The notes beneath the pieces were generated by a model that was given only the letters and a program-made list of their open reading frames with translations, did no database searches and was not told where the DNA came from. A DNA stretch of 64,000 bases from Epiperipatus broadwayi (taxonomy: Eukaryota; Onychophora; Udeonychophora; Euonychophora; Peripatidae), in NCBI GenBank assembly GCA_028023455.1, contig JAQFVV010006475.1, positions 372,001-436,000 on the forward strand. The letters are read 5' to 3'. This document shows, in pieces, positions 45,546-57,200 of the stretch; within the stretch, counting starts at the first letter, position 1; the number at the start of each line of letters is the position of its first letter. The position numbers and the translations under genes were made by a program.

Positions 45546-46716
45546 TTTGAAATTAAACTGAGAGACTGCAAACCTCTCATGCTTATTAGCCAATCAGGTG
45601 TTATTAATAGCGATCAAATCATAAATACAAGACAGAGAATTTAACAAGAAGAGGGCATCCACTCTCCTCTTTACTTGTCTTTCTATATATCCAAGCCAGT
45701 CTGAAGTATTTAGATTTGAAAGCATGAATCTTCAAACATATTCACATTTAACTCACTGAGTTTAAATTACAAACATACAGCGTGAAATCCTACGATTTAC
45801 TATGCAGTAGTTTTTAGATGTTATAACTTGCAGTAACGTATGTAAATAATATTTAATTTTTATAAAGCGCAAACAGTATTTGAAATTAAATTGAGAGACT
45901 GCAAACCTCTCGCGCTTATTAGCCAATCAGGTGTTATTAATAGCGATCAAATCGTAAATACAAGACAGAGAATTTAACAAGAAGAGGGCATCCACTCTCC
46001 TCTTTACTTGTCTTTCTATATATCCAAGCCAGTCTGAAGTATTTAGATTTGAAAGCATGAATCTTCAAACATATTCACATTTAACTCACTGAGTTTAAAT
46101 TACAAACATACAGCGTGAAATCCTACGATTTACTATGCAGTAGTTTTTAGATGTTATAACTTGCAGTAACGTATGTAAATAATATTTAATTTATAAAGCG
46201 CAAACAGTATTTGAAATTAAACTGAGAGACTGCAAACCTCTCGCGCTTATTAGCCAATCAGGTGTTATTAATAGTGACCAAATCGTAAATACAAGACAGA
46301 GAATTTAACAAGAAGAGGGTGTCCACCCTCTTCTTTACTTGTCTTTCTATATATCCAAGCCAGTCTGAAGTATTTAGATTTGAAAGCATGAATCTTTAAA
46401 CATATTCACATTTAACTCACTGAGTTTAAATTACAAACATACAACATGTAATCCTATGATTTACTACACAGTAGTTTTTTAGATGTTATAACTTGCAGTA
46501 ACATATGTAAATAATATTTAATTTTTATAAAGTGCAAACAGTATTTGAAATTAAACTGAGACTGCAAACCTCTCGCACTTATTAGACAATTGATCAAATC
46601 GTAAATACAAGGCAGAGAATTTAACAACAAGAGGGCGCCACCCTCCTCTTTACTTGTCTTTCTATATATCCAAGGCAGTCTAAAGTATTTAGATTTGAAA
46701 GCATGAATCTTCAAAC
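45546..46716. repeat. 333-bp tandem array, 3.5 units, each with CCAAT and TATA-like words
   Basis: Units open with TTTGAAATTAAACTGAGA at 45546, 45879, 46210 and 46544 (spacings 333, 331, 334). The first three are almost identical; the fourth is more diverged and cut at 46716. Each of the first three carries AGCCAATCAG, a consensus CCAAT box, and about 94 bp downstream CTATATATCC, a TATA-like word, then a short ATG-containing stretch (AGCATGAATC). The fourth unit lost the CCAAT box. No long open frame. Function is not shown; a tandem promoter-like or satellite role is open. Confidence 0.93.
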
Positions 46717-48195
46717 AAGAAATTACTAAGAAATTATTAATATTTTATATAATGTTCTTGCCAATACAAGAATTACATATTCTAATTTTACTTATAGCAT
46801 AGTTGTTTAATTGATTTTTAAAATTAACAATTATTTTCCAGTCGTGGCAATAACCACAACAATAATTTTTGAAGCTTTTGATTATAGCCAATTTTTTTAA
46901 AAAAATACTATTTTAAATACTGTAATAAGAAATTATATTACAATTCCATTGGCAGTTACAGAGACTTCAATTCCTTTAGCATTTCTGTTCAGACAATTCT
47001 TCCCAGATATAAGTTTAGCCTATCATACTGAACTAGTGAAAACAAAAATTTTGAATAAATTATATTTTTAAAATTTTGGTAGAGTTTGCAATTCAGCTGC
47101 TACAAACAAAATTAAAATGGATCGAGAACCTTGAGAGAATGTGAATGAACTGGTGTCAGGTGTGTCTCACCTTATTTATTATATCCTTGATAATATGACC
47201 ATTTTGCCATTGTTTATTTACCTTTGAACTTAATCCACCCCAGATTGAAAAATATTTATACATTTTATATAATTTCACGGTAAAATATATGAAAAAAATC
47301 ATATATTCATTTTACAAGAAAAATTCACTCTTACGAACTAGTTAGAAATAAATAAATAAGAACTCATTAATCCCCCCCCCTCCTTCTAAATTCGTAGGAC
47401 TGGGTTTAACTGGCATTTATGCACATATATTAAATGAAAATAAAAAAATAACATTAAAATAAATTATAACTGCACTAAATTATAAAAAATAAGAAGCGTG
47501 AGTTGAATGAAATATTTTATAGTAATATTAATTTATGTTATAGAGAATCGATATAAAGAAAAGAATTTAACATTTTCGTTGATTAGCGAGTTAAAAAGAG
47601 GTTTAACATAAAGAAAACATTAATTTTATAGTTATAAGCTAGACTTAGGTAATACAATTATGTCTCTGGGCTGGTTACTTCAGGATTTTATGGAATACTG
47701 ATGAATCTTCTGTGGCAGGTGGCATTCTTTGATGACGTCTCTTGACCGGTAGGAGCTACATCTCTGCATGGTGAAGAGTGGAGCTGAAGATGGAGGGGAA
47801 AGTGACTTAAGCCCCTCTTTTAAAACTCAACAGATGTGAAGTTGGTTAGTGACTATTGACCCAACTCTGGCACAGTAGATTTTCAGGCCCTATTTATACA
47901 AAACTTTGAGGTGTTCAAGAAATATTTTTAATTAAACTTCTTATCTTTAATTTACAGAAATATTTTAGCTATTGTTAGTGGAGATGGAATCGTTAGATAA
48001 TTGTCCAAGAATAAATTCCAGATTAGAAATAGATTTGATAAGAATGTTAACAGCTAACTTAAAATCAATTAGCTTTGTTTTAAATTTTAATTTAATTTAA
48101 AAATTCCTTTTTAATCATGAAACAAAGTAATGTTCCCGCCCCTTTAATTATTCTTGGACAGTCGATGATTGAATCTTCCATCTTGAATTTTTATG
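46717..48195. other. AT-rich DNA with one GC-richer block
   Basis: 47650-47880 is richer in G and C than the flanks and could be a fragment of an LTR or exon, but neither splice sites nor motifs can be defended. A C-run stands near 47373-47382. Confidence 0.4.
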
Positions 48196-48640
48196 TAGTT
48201 TTATAAATAAGTCAATTATTTTATATAGTGCGATGTTTTTTATAAACAATAATATTTAAACAGCATTAAACTGTTGCACATGCGCTTTGGATTTTAAATA
48301 TAAAATGAATGAATACTAACACTTCAACCACATGATAAAGTCTTTGGAAAAGATAGAATGGCCATCTATCTTTTCGAACCCAAACACTTTTGTATGGGCG
48401 AATCTTAAGTGTTTGAAAGTGAAAGCATGAAGATATTAAATAATCACTTTAAATTACTTTTACATGCTTGAATGAATGATGCTGGTGAAATTTATTAGAA
48501 TTTATGATACGTCATTTTTATTTGAAATTAAATGTATGTAAATAAGTCAATTATTTTATATAGCGTGATGTTTTTTATAAACAATAATATTGTGCAACAG
48601 TTTAATGCTGTTTAAATATTATTGTAATTTTATAAAGAAA
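48196..48640. mobile_element. MITE-like element with flipped core repeat
   Basis: The word block 48206-48257 (GTCAATTATTTTATATAG ... AATAATATT) recurs directly at 48541-48591. What follows it in the first copy (AAACAGCATTAAACTGTTGC) appears in the second copy in reverse complement (GCAACAGTTTAATGCTGTTT). The outer 3' side therefore forms an inverted repeat with 48234-48283. Between them lie two perfect short hairpins: stem AAAAGATAGA (48348-48374) and stem CAAACACTT (48381-48415). Confidence 0.6.
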
Positions 48641-49254
48641 AATATTAAAAAAATAAATAACATATAGTTAAGAAGAAAATACAAAATTATTTACAAGATT
48701 TGTTTGTGCTTTTATATATATAAAAGTTCCTTTAATATATGTATATATCTGAGTCGCATCCATAAAAGTCAATATTTAAAATTAAAGAAATTTTTTGAGA
48801 TTTATATCTATAAATTTTCATAGATGCTTCTCAGAAATATACTTATAGTTTATACGTGTGATGAAAAAAACAGTGGGCTAAGTGGTAGAACAGTGGAGCT
48901 TGATCTTGAGCTAGATTGACTGCTACAATATCAACACACACTTTTAGGAAAGTAATAATGGAATCTATTTCAAAACATACAATACATATTCCAAACAAAA
49001 AAAAAGTATAATAAAATGTAAAAGAGACAAATAAACAAACAAAAAAATATAAAGTTTGTTTTGTTAAATTTAAAATCTATTGATGTTTATTTGAGGACAT
49101 TATAAAGTGGCACACACATGTATATGACATAATATTCTGTTTACAGGATGTTATAGTTAAAGAATAAAATCTATGAAGCATAATACATATAAAGTTATTA
49201 CACTATTTGATTTTTGTGTATTTAAAGATTGGAAATAATAGCAAATATATTTAC
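48641..49254. other. AT-rich DNA, no gene recognised
   Basis: Intron-like, between the MITE-like element and the exon candidate. Nothing seen. Confidence 0.5.
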
Positions 49255-49394
49255 CGCTGTTTTGACGAGTCTTCTGAATTCAAAGTAAATGTTTCTGAGT
49301 GCACTCTTTGTGTTTATCAATTCTTTTATCTTCATTCCAATTCCTTGGGTTAATGTGGATAAATTGCGAGCAAGTTCATCATTCCATGACAGAT
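49255..49394 (-). CDS. candidate internal exon of a host gene
   Basis: On the minus strand a 140-bp open stretch is flanked by splice sites: an acceptor CACTCCACAG/ATCTG with TGAC branch-point-like words 20-25 bp upstream, and a donor GCG/GTAAAT. It takes one base from the previous exon and ends in phase 0, giving 46 codons: L-S-W-N-D-E-L-A-R-N-L near the start, G-I-G-M-K-I-K-E-L-I in the middle and F-E-F-R-R-L-V-K-T-A at the end. The amphipathic, charged composition and balanced codon use differ from the AT-driven noise around. I do not recognise the protein; it may come from a large helical protein. The reading continues past the donor for a few codons, as chance allows. Confidence 0.5.
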
Positions 49395-50769
49395 CTGTGG
49401 AGTGGTGAATGTCAGTCATAGGATTCATTCATTGTATGTATTCTTTCTTTTGTTATATAATATTTAGGGCAATCTGTGTCTTAATATCATTGCATGGCCT
49501 CAAAGTACAGGAGCTGGCATCTAACATAGCCCCCCAGCATGATGAGAACTTTGCCCTATGCATTTCATGGAGTTTCCTTTATATCTTTTCTTTTTTCTGA
49601 TCAAAAATGATTTTTATAAATCTCTTCTTTTTGCCATATATTGCCTACTGCCTTCTCTCTGCAATAATCTCAACAGCCTGCAAAAAACTGCCAACAAAAC
49701 AAAAAAAAGTCCTCGCTCTCAATCAGGGTTTCTTTTCTTATCGCTCACAAAAGTCTTTTTAACCCAATACCCGAACAAAAGAAAAACCACTTAGCAACTT
49801 GGTTTTAACTTTTGCTATTTTTGGAAACTCTCTCTAATTACGCTTTGTTGTTTACCTTGATAATTAGACAATAGGATCCTCAAGAATTTAATTTTTAATG
49901 GACATTCCGCCTGTTCTTTTAGCTAAACACAAAAATCATTTCCACAAAGTTTTGAAACTTGATAATATATTAATTTAAATGAAACATCCAACTATTAACT
50001 ATATCTGTTTCAATAACAATACAGTCCATTCGACTTATTGATTTGTGGAAGGTAAATGAAATTCCTTTCTTTTTTCCTTCATATTTTAAAATATTTTAAA
50101 ATCTCTTGATTTTATTCGTTTTTCTTACCCCCTTCAACACAATCTTCGTCAATATACATGTATGTCACAAAATAAGAATAAAATAGATGAGAGAAAGAAA
50201 GTGAAATGTGTACATTAATATTAGTAAACCATCACCGCTATTATTATTATTTTCGTAACTATATATGTGTAGGCTGCATGGTCCTTTCCAAATACACAAC
50301 TCATGAAACAAAACACACACATACATAGCCTGATTTACTCTCTCCCTTGTAACAGGGTTTGCATTCCGTTCCTGTTACGATATATATGTTGTAAGAGATG
50401 GCTTACAACCAACCTACAGACCTATCCCAATTTCTTTCACAATGTTTGAATTCAGACCAAGTGGTAGGCAAATAATTTATCCTACATACCTATTTATACT
50501 CATGTAGTATGTACATATATAAAAATACATATAGACTGTCATGTTTGAGAAATTAATTTTTTTTATCTATTGTGAAAAAGCAATCAAATTCATTATATAC
50601 ATGTAGTGTATGCGTGTATATAAAAATGCATATAAACTAATATGTTTGTCTATTAGTAGAAATTAATTATGAATATCATTAACTAAAAATATTAATTGAT
50701 TAACTTATAGAATGGACATAATCAAAGATTAAAATTTATATGATGTCAAAATTGTTGTTAAATGATAGA
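49395..50769. other. AT-rich DNA with an interspersed repeat copy (49590-50060)
   Basis: 49590-50060 on the minus strand matches the repeat at 19140-19430 (see there). A duplication of about 100 bp with TATATAAAAATACATATA (about 50515-50535) and TATATAAAAATGCATATA (about 50617-50635) follows further on. 50270-50460 has CCTGTTACG and TTGTAACAG words of unclear origin. No gene seen. Confidence 0.45.
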
Positions 50770-50799
50770 ATCTGGAATCATCATCATCATCAACTATTA

Positions 50800-51475
50800 T
50801 CAGTCCACTGCAGGATGAATGTCTCTCCAAGTTTAATACATCTCCGATCTTTAGTTTTTTTTCTTTTTCACAACACATATCCTGCACCCTTTCTTATTTC
50901 ATCCATCCACCTCACATGTGGTCTCTTTCTGGGTCTTTTACAATCTCTTGGAATCCAGTTTAAGATTTCAATTGTCCATCTATTATCATCTCTTCTAACA
51001 ATATGTCCAGCCCAACTCCACTTCAATCTTTTAATTTTTTCAATGAGGTCAGTAACACCTGTTTGTTCTCTTACCCATACATTGCATTTTCGATCTCTTC
51101 TTGTTACTCCCAACATGCATCTCTCCATACTTTTTTGAGTGGTCTGGAGTCTCTGTATTGCTCTTCTATTAAGTGTCCAAGTCTCAGATCCATAAGTAAG
51201 AACTGGTAAAACACATTTGTTAAAAACCTTCCTTTTCAAACACATAGGCATATTTCCTTTTAGTATCAAGTTATTTCTACCAAAAGCATTCAAACCAAGT
51301 TTAATTCTATGATTAATTTCGTCCATTATGTTTCCATCTGTATTAATAATCTGACCAAGGTATTTGTAACTGTTAACTTCTTCTAATTCATCATAATCAA
51401 TCTTTATTTTCATATTTTGAGCAAATCGATTAAACATTACTTTAGTCTTTTTAACATTTATCTTTAGTCCTACTT
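50800..51475 (-). pseudogene. C-terminal region of RTE ORF2
   Basis: Continues RT after the frameshift: G-L-K-I-N-V-K-K-T-K-V-M, S-Y-K-Y-L-G-Q-I-I, then L-T-Y-G-S-E-T-W, and W-A-G-H-I-V-R-R with R-P-H-V-R-W further on, the conserved order for RTE and related LINEs. A frameshift near 50870 is followed by L-Q-W-T-D at the end, close to the tail repeat. The stop is at about 50790. Confidence 0.85.
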
Positions 51476-52765
51476 TCATCTGATAACTCCTGCAACATTT
51501 CCTGCAGCTCTGAAGCATTATTTGCAAAAACAACTATATCATCTGCAAAATCTAAATGACTTAAATAATCTCCATTTACTTTCACTCCTTTAGTTTCCCA
51601 TTTTAATCCACAAAATACTTCTTGCAACACTGCTGTAAAAAGTTTTGGAGATATGGAGTCACCTTGTCTTACACCTTTCTCAATGTTGACTTTCCCAGTA
51701 TCATTATGTAATCTAATTGTTGCTGTTGCATTTTTATAAATATTCTTTAAAATATGACAATATCCTGGATCTATACCTTGATGATCCAATGCTTTAATCA
51801 CTGAAGAAATGTTTATAGAATCAAATGCCTTTTCATAATCTACAAATCCAAAACATAATGGCAACTCATATTCATTTGTCCTTTCTATAACTTCTCTCAA
51901 TACCTGGATATGATCTACTGTACTAAAACCACTTTTAAATCCAGCTTGTTCCCTTGGTTGGTGGAAATCCAATGTTCTTTGTAGACGAGTTGTAATTATC
52001 TTGGTAAAAATTTTGTATAAAACTGATAAAAGGCTGATAGGTCTGTAATTTCTAATATCTTCTTTATCACCTTTTTTAAATATTAATATTATTACTGCAT
52101 TCTTCCAATCATCTGGTACATCTTTATCATTTAGACATTTGGTATATAACTTTGCTAAAAAAATTTCTATTTCTTCACCTGCTTCTTTTAATATATCAAT
52201 TATAATTCCATCATTACCTGGAGCCTTTCCTTTCTTCATACATTTAATTGCATGTTTCACTTCTTCATTTAAAATTCTGGGCAATTCAGAAGATGTAATA
52301 GAAATAGGAGGTACTTGTTCTTTATTACTATATAATTCTTGATAAAAGTCTTCTACCCATTTCATAATGTCATCTCTCTTTTTAGTAATAATTCCATCTT
52401 TTTTTCTTATTGCAGATATAAATTTTCTACCAATACCAAAATGTTGTTTTACATTCTTGAGACTTTTATTTTCCTCTACAGCTTTCCTTGCTAGTTCACA
52501 GTTATACTTTTTTATATCATTTTCAACTTTTTTCCATACCATTTTACAAAATTCGAGATATTCAATCCTTTTTAATGCATCATTTTTGTATATCTTCATA
52601 TTCCTTCTTTTCTTCATAAATTCTCTAGTCTCAGTAGAAATTTTATTGGTCAATTGCTGCTTTTTTCTACCAGCTATCTTTGTTGCAGTTTTTAAAAGTG
52701 TATCAGTTATTTTCTTATTAATTTCATTCAAATCTGAATCATGTTCAAATCTACTAATACTGGAA
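51476..52765 (-). pseudogene. reverse transcriptase, RTE element
   Basis: Open for 439 codons from 52770 to 51451. N-terminal basic region, then G-K-A-P-G-N-D-G-I-I (fingers), W-K-N-A-V-I-I-L-I-F-K-K-G-D, N-Y-R-P-I-S-L-L, motif A F-V-D-Y-E-K-A-F-D-S, motif B G-V-R-Q-G-D-S-I-S-P, and motif C F-A-D-D near residue 408. Catalytic aspartates are intact and no stop interrupts the core. Just after motif C, near 51475, a frameshift moves reading to the next frame. The uninterrupted core suggests a recent copy in contrast to the endonuclease. Confidence 0.9.
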
Positions 52766-53601
52766 GCCAATTTGTAAGTTCTAATTTAAATTCATTAGAA
52801 TGTTTCTGAAGATTAGGAATATCAACTTTAAATATTGTTTTCCTTAATAATTTTTGTCTCTCTAGTTTTGCATTAACACATATTTTATATCTTATTAATC
52901 GATAATTACTTCCTGTGTTAAATTTATTAAGAACATTACAATCTTGAAATATGTATTTTCTGTTAGTCAAAATATAATCCAATTCTGCTGAACCTTCATT
53001 GGGATGCTTCCAGGTCCATTTTCTTTTAACATTTGTCTCAAAAAAATAATTAATAATATAGTTTTTTTTCTTCAGCAAACTCCATTAGTCTATGTCCTCT
53101 CTCATTTCTATTACCTTAACCAAAATTACCTACAGCACTTTCATCTTTCATTTGTTTACCAATTCTAGCATTAAAGTTTCCCAAAACAATTTTAAAATGT
53201 TGTTTACACTGATCAAAAGCCTTTTGTACATCCATATAAAAATCTTCTACTATGTCATCACTATGAGCGCTTTTTGGGGCATAAACCTGAATTATCTGCA
53301 TTTGGTATCTGCTATTAAGTTGTATAACTAATCTTGCCACTCTGTCTGATACACCATCAATCTCCACAATGTTGTTCTCCCACTTTTTATTTATAATGAA
53401 TCTTACTCCACTTGTATTTCCAATATTTGTGCCTTTATAGAGTACATGTCCACTTTTTAAATCAATTGTCTCTTCACCTTTTCTTCTAACTTCACAAAGT
53501 CCAATAATGTCCCATTTAATATAAGACAGTTCTTCTAATTCTTGCAATCTTTCTTCACTTGAAAGTGATCTGCAGTTGTAAGTACCTAAATAAAAAGTCA
53601 T
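52766..53601 (-). pseudogene. apurinic/apyrimidinic-type endonuclease, RTE element
   Basis: The nuclease nicks target DNA for primed reverse transcription. From the ATG at 53599-53601 (M-T-F-Y-L-G): T-Y-N-C-R-S-L, then W-D-I-I-G-L-C-E-V-R-R with the metal-binding Glu, V-Y-A-P-K-S-A-H, then V-L-G-N-F-N-A-R-I-G. The family has G-D-F-N here, so the aspartate is now Asn. After a stop (53116-53118) and a shift, the C-terminal part reads W-T-W-K-H-P-N and then G-S-N-Y-R-L in place of the invariant S-D-H-R: both catalytic Asp and His are lost. Every change is explained by a G-to-A or C-to-T transition. A longer reading from 53631 uses no ATG. Confidence 0.85.
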
Positions 53602-53745
53602 AATCAAATGGCAGCCTGGGTCTGCAATCAAGGGATTCTTAGCCCCCTACACCTTCGGCCACCAACTGCTGCCTTGGTTGGTGACTTTACAGCTTCCTGG
53701 GAATAAGGGCCACGATTTATTTTTGTCTGTCATAATTGTATATAT

Positions 53746-56309
53746 CTATTGGGAAAATATCATTTACACAAACATTCATTCAGAATGAAGGTAGAATGAA
53801 TTTGGAATAATGAACATTAAATAAAAATAATATTTTATAATTTGTTTTTTTTTTATTAAGCTGTAACAATAGGTTTTAGCCAGCCCATGACAAGAGAGCA
53901 TTTCTCTTTACTAGAAAATCGACAATTGAACTGACAGCAGAGAAGTAAAGTTTTTCTTTCTTTTGTAAAAAAAGAAAAGATAAAAAACTATTTGGCATTT
54001 AAAAACAGTAATTTTAATATCTATATTTTCAAGTTAATATAAAATCTTTATTTTGGATAAAAGGAAAATGGAAATTTAAACTTCAATTTATAATTAGCAG
54101 GAAGGAACTAATGATATAATTTATTCTGCAAACTGGAATTTATTATTTAGAAATAATAAAAAAGAAACGTGAAAATATTGGAAATTAATTGTCTCTTCAA
54201 GCCATTTTCATATATCTATTGGAATACAATGTAATTAATAGTGATTGATAAAATGGTCATTATAATGTGTCAGGGGTAAAAAAGCCAATGCTGTAGGACT
54301 TTCCAAAGCTAGCTTCAATGTCATTATGAAATTATGGAATTTGTGAAATTATGAAGTTATAAAATTTCACAATCAAAATGTTTATTTAGAGAGCGCTGAT
54401 GTACATCAATCTTCCATGAATGTATATACATTCAGGAGAGATGTTTCATATGTGTTTGTTTTAACCAAGCAACATGAAATATATGTATATTAACAGAGTT
54501 GGTGAACAGGAATGCTATACATGGAGATTGACATTTAAATTTATAAAATCGTAGACAAGATGCTTGTTTTCCTCATGATAAATATAATTTATTTTGATTC
54601 ACATGATTATTATCTTTTGTTTTTGTCATTTTTTATTTGAAATTTTATGTATTGTAATTTCTTTGTATTGGGTATTCAAGATTCAATTTTCAAATTTGAT
54701 CATCTGCAATTTAAAAGTGGAAGCATTGAATAGATGTGTCATATGTTGATGTATTTTAAAAAAAGAATCATCTTCAATTAATATGTATTAGTTTTTTTTA
54801 ATAAAAGTAAATTTACAGATTCCTCTGTAAATTCAATATAGATCCATCAAGGTGATGTCAAGTGAGATTTTTATATATTTAACATTGAGGGCAAACTTTA
54901 GGACAAACGTAATTATTTTGTTTACTAATTAGTTTTAATATTTACTTGTAATTTTGTTTTACTTCTGAGTGCAATTAACCCACTGAGTGAATGGTCTTTT
55001 TTATATGTCATTAATTTTTACTAGGACTTAGTCACACACATATATATATAGATGGGAGTGGGGATATATATATATATATATTTAATAAAAAAAATAGTTA
55101 TAAATATATTTACCCTAACCTAAAAATATCAGTCTAATAATTACATTAATGGGGTAGTTTTAGAATTAGTAAACTGTCATTTTGTTTTGTTTTTTGGTTT
55201 TATGTATATATTTAATGAATTACATAATATAATTTTGTATATAATATACTTCAAATTATTTTGTTTCTGCTGTGTGAAGCCATCAAGATGATAGAAAAAC
55301 CATTCTTGATAACCAAATATTTATTTATTTTGTTGTTAATAAATTAAGTTGTTTAAACCAATGTGATCTCTGTTTGATCATCACCATTATCATTGTGCAT
55401 TTATATCATTAAAAGTTTAATTACCATGTTATGAATTTACCCCATTAAAGGTTTGGTGATCATCATGATCATTATGTATTGCTCTTATAAATAATTGATA
55501 ATCATCAGTATTTTTCTATATTTATGCTTATATATAGGCATATTTGGTTAATAATTGAGTAAGTCCATCCCTGAAGAGAGCTGACTGCAAAAACTCCCTA
55601 AGTTTGAATTCTGTGGTATAATGGGGCCTAAAAAGGGAGATGTAATGAACATTGAAATATTGTTAGTAAATTATAAGTTAGTATATTGAAAGTAGATGTG
55701 ATTTGGAACTTTGCATTTCATTGTGACATCTTTAGCATTATATTCGAAGGCCTAGGTCTGACAGTAGTGAGATGCACTTCTTTTGTTACATGCCATTCCT
55801 GATTCAGTAACATCTGATGCACTTAAATGTACTGTTGAATCATAAATTTAGGATATGACTTGCTGTAGGTTGGTTGACACATTTCATTCAAATCATCCAA
55901 CTACTTAGCCTTATTTTACATCATCGTATGGTGTACCCTGAGGTTCTGGTATATCTGGTACTATCAACTTTAGGGTAGTGGGTTCCATTATAATATATAA
56001 TACAGAAAATTAATTTTAGTCAGGATTTTTTAATCATGATTCTAATCATTTCTATATTCAGGTTCATAAAATGTTCTGAAGAATATTTATCAAAATGGAA
56101 TAATAATAATTATCTTTCAAAGCAGCCTTTATTGTTAAAGATTACATTGAAGTTTTCTGGGTCTAATTACCCAATGTGATTGCAAAGCATTCAATGTACA
56201 AAAGAACAAAACAATTATTAATCTTGTTTACAAAAGGACACAGTCTAGACAATAATTACATCCACAAAAGGATTGCTATAGTCTTGCCCAATGTGCATCT
56301 GTACATGGG
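53746..56309. other. AT-rich DNA, no gene recognised
   Basis: A TA dinucleotide region (about 55030-55090) and AT-rich sequence. No coding, no recognised element. Confidence 0.5.
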
Positions 56310-57200
56310 TCTACATGGCCTTACTGCCAAGAAGTTAACTGTAGCCCAATGATCCCACCCCAGGGCCCCAAGGTGAAGACTCAAGCTTCTTCTGAATAAG
56401 TGGACATGTCCAGCATTGTGTCAACCACCATAACAGGCAATGAGGTCACAGGACACCAAACCCTTGACCCACAAATGAGCCATTTCGGATACATCTGTCT
56501 TTTAATTTAACAGTCCAAATGCACAGGGCCCAAATTCAGTCTACCTTTGCAAAATTGGAAAAACTCAGGAAAACATAATGAATAATGAGCACAGATCTGC
56601 ACCACCCAAAACCAACCCTTTAAGGAGGTGCAGTAGCCTATCAGAAAGGAAAATGGCACAGAAACTTTGACTAGGTACTCTCCCAGCAGGTTTTCAGTTA
56701 GCGGCAACAATTATCAACAGCCCACACTATATACCAGACCCCTAGTGACCACCTCCAGAGGTATAAATGAGGAGTGCAGACCCTTTCTCACAAAATATTA
56801 CAACAAAATTCCATCCATGTTAAAAAAATTGGCAGTGGGTCAAAGCAGACCAACCGATTTACAAATTTCTCTAAATCTAAAATTAACTCATGAAACCTAA
56901 TAATAGTGAGCACAAATCAACTCTGACTAAGAGATCATCCATTGGTGTAGTAGCCCCTCAAGGTGACATCCAAGTTTAGGTAGTGACTTTCACTTGCCTG
57001 GCGGGTATTCCCAGGCTAGACACCAAGCCCCTCATAACCATCATCACCACATCTGATGAAAAAGGGGAGTATAAACTCATGCCCACCAATACAACATTTG
57101 ATTCCTTGTGGTCTTGAAATCAAGCCATATTTACATGCAGACCATGAGAACAAATCATTTGTTCATATCATCTTGCACTGAGGTCAATGGAGTTGAAAAT
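56310..57200. repeat. diverged tandem units of about 320 bp, GC-richer
   Basis: Copies at about 56578-56890 and 56903-57200 share GAGCACA, a GTAGTAGCC or GCAGTAGCC word (56629 and 56947), and TATA-like GAGGTATAAATGAGG (56757) and GGGGAGTATAAACTC (57064). 56310-56560 may be a third, more worn copy (AAGGTGAAGACTCAAGCTT against AAGGTGACATCCAAGTTTA). Alignment is patchy. No protein. Confidence 0.4.

Larger units (their letters stand above)
50770..53745 (-). mobile_element. RTE-type non-LTR retrotransposon, nearly full length, inactivated
   Basis: Minus-strand element of about 3 kb: 5' leader (53602-53745), AP-type endonuclease, RT, C-terminal region, and a tail of GATGAT repeats (TGATGATGATGATGA, about 50775-50790), the usual 3' end of RTE elements. 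Length and domain content fit RTE, which lacks a separate ORF1. Stops or frameshifts at about 53115, 53080, 52765 and 51475 and changed endonuclease catalytic residues mean it is dead. A decayed relative lies at 58485-58985. Confidence 0.88.

Noticed and set aside
47650-47880. Exon in the GC-richer block
   Set aside because: No frame with bordering splice sites; stops in the readable frames.
50868-51138. Plus-strand frames over the RTE C-terminus
   Set aside because: Antisense shadows of the minus-strand ORF2 region.
52367-52777. 136-codon plus-strand frame
   Set aside because: Antisense shadow of the RTE reverse transcriptase.
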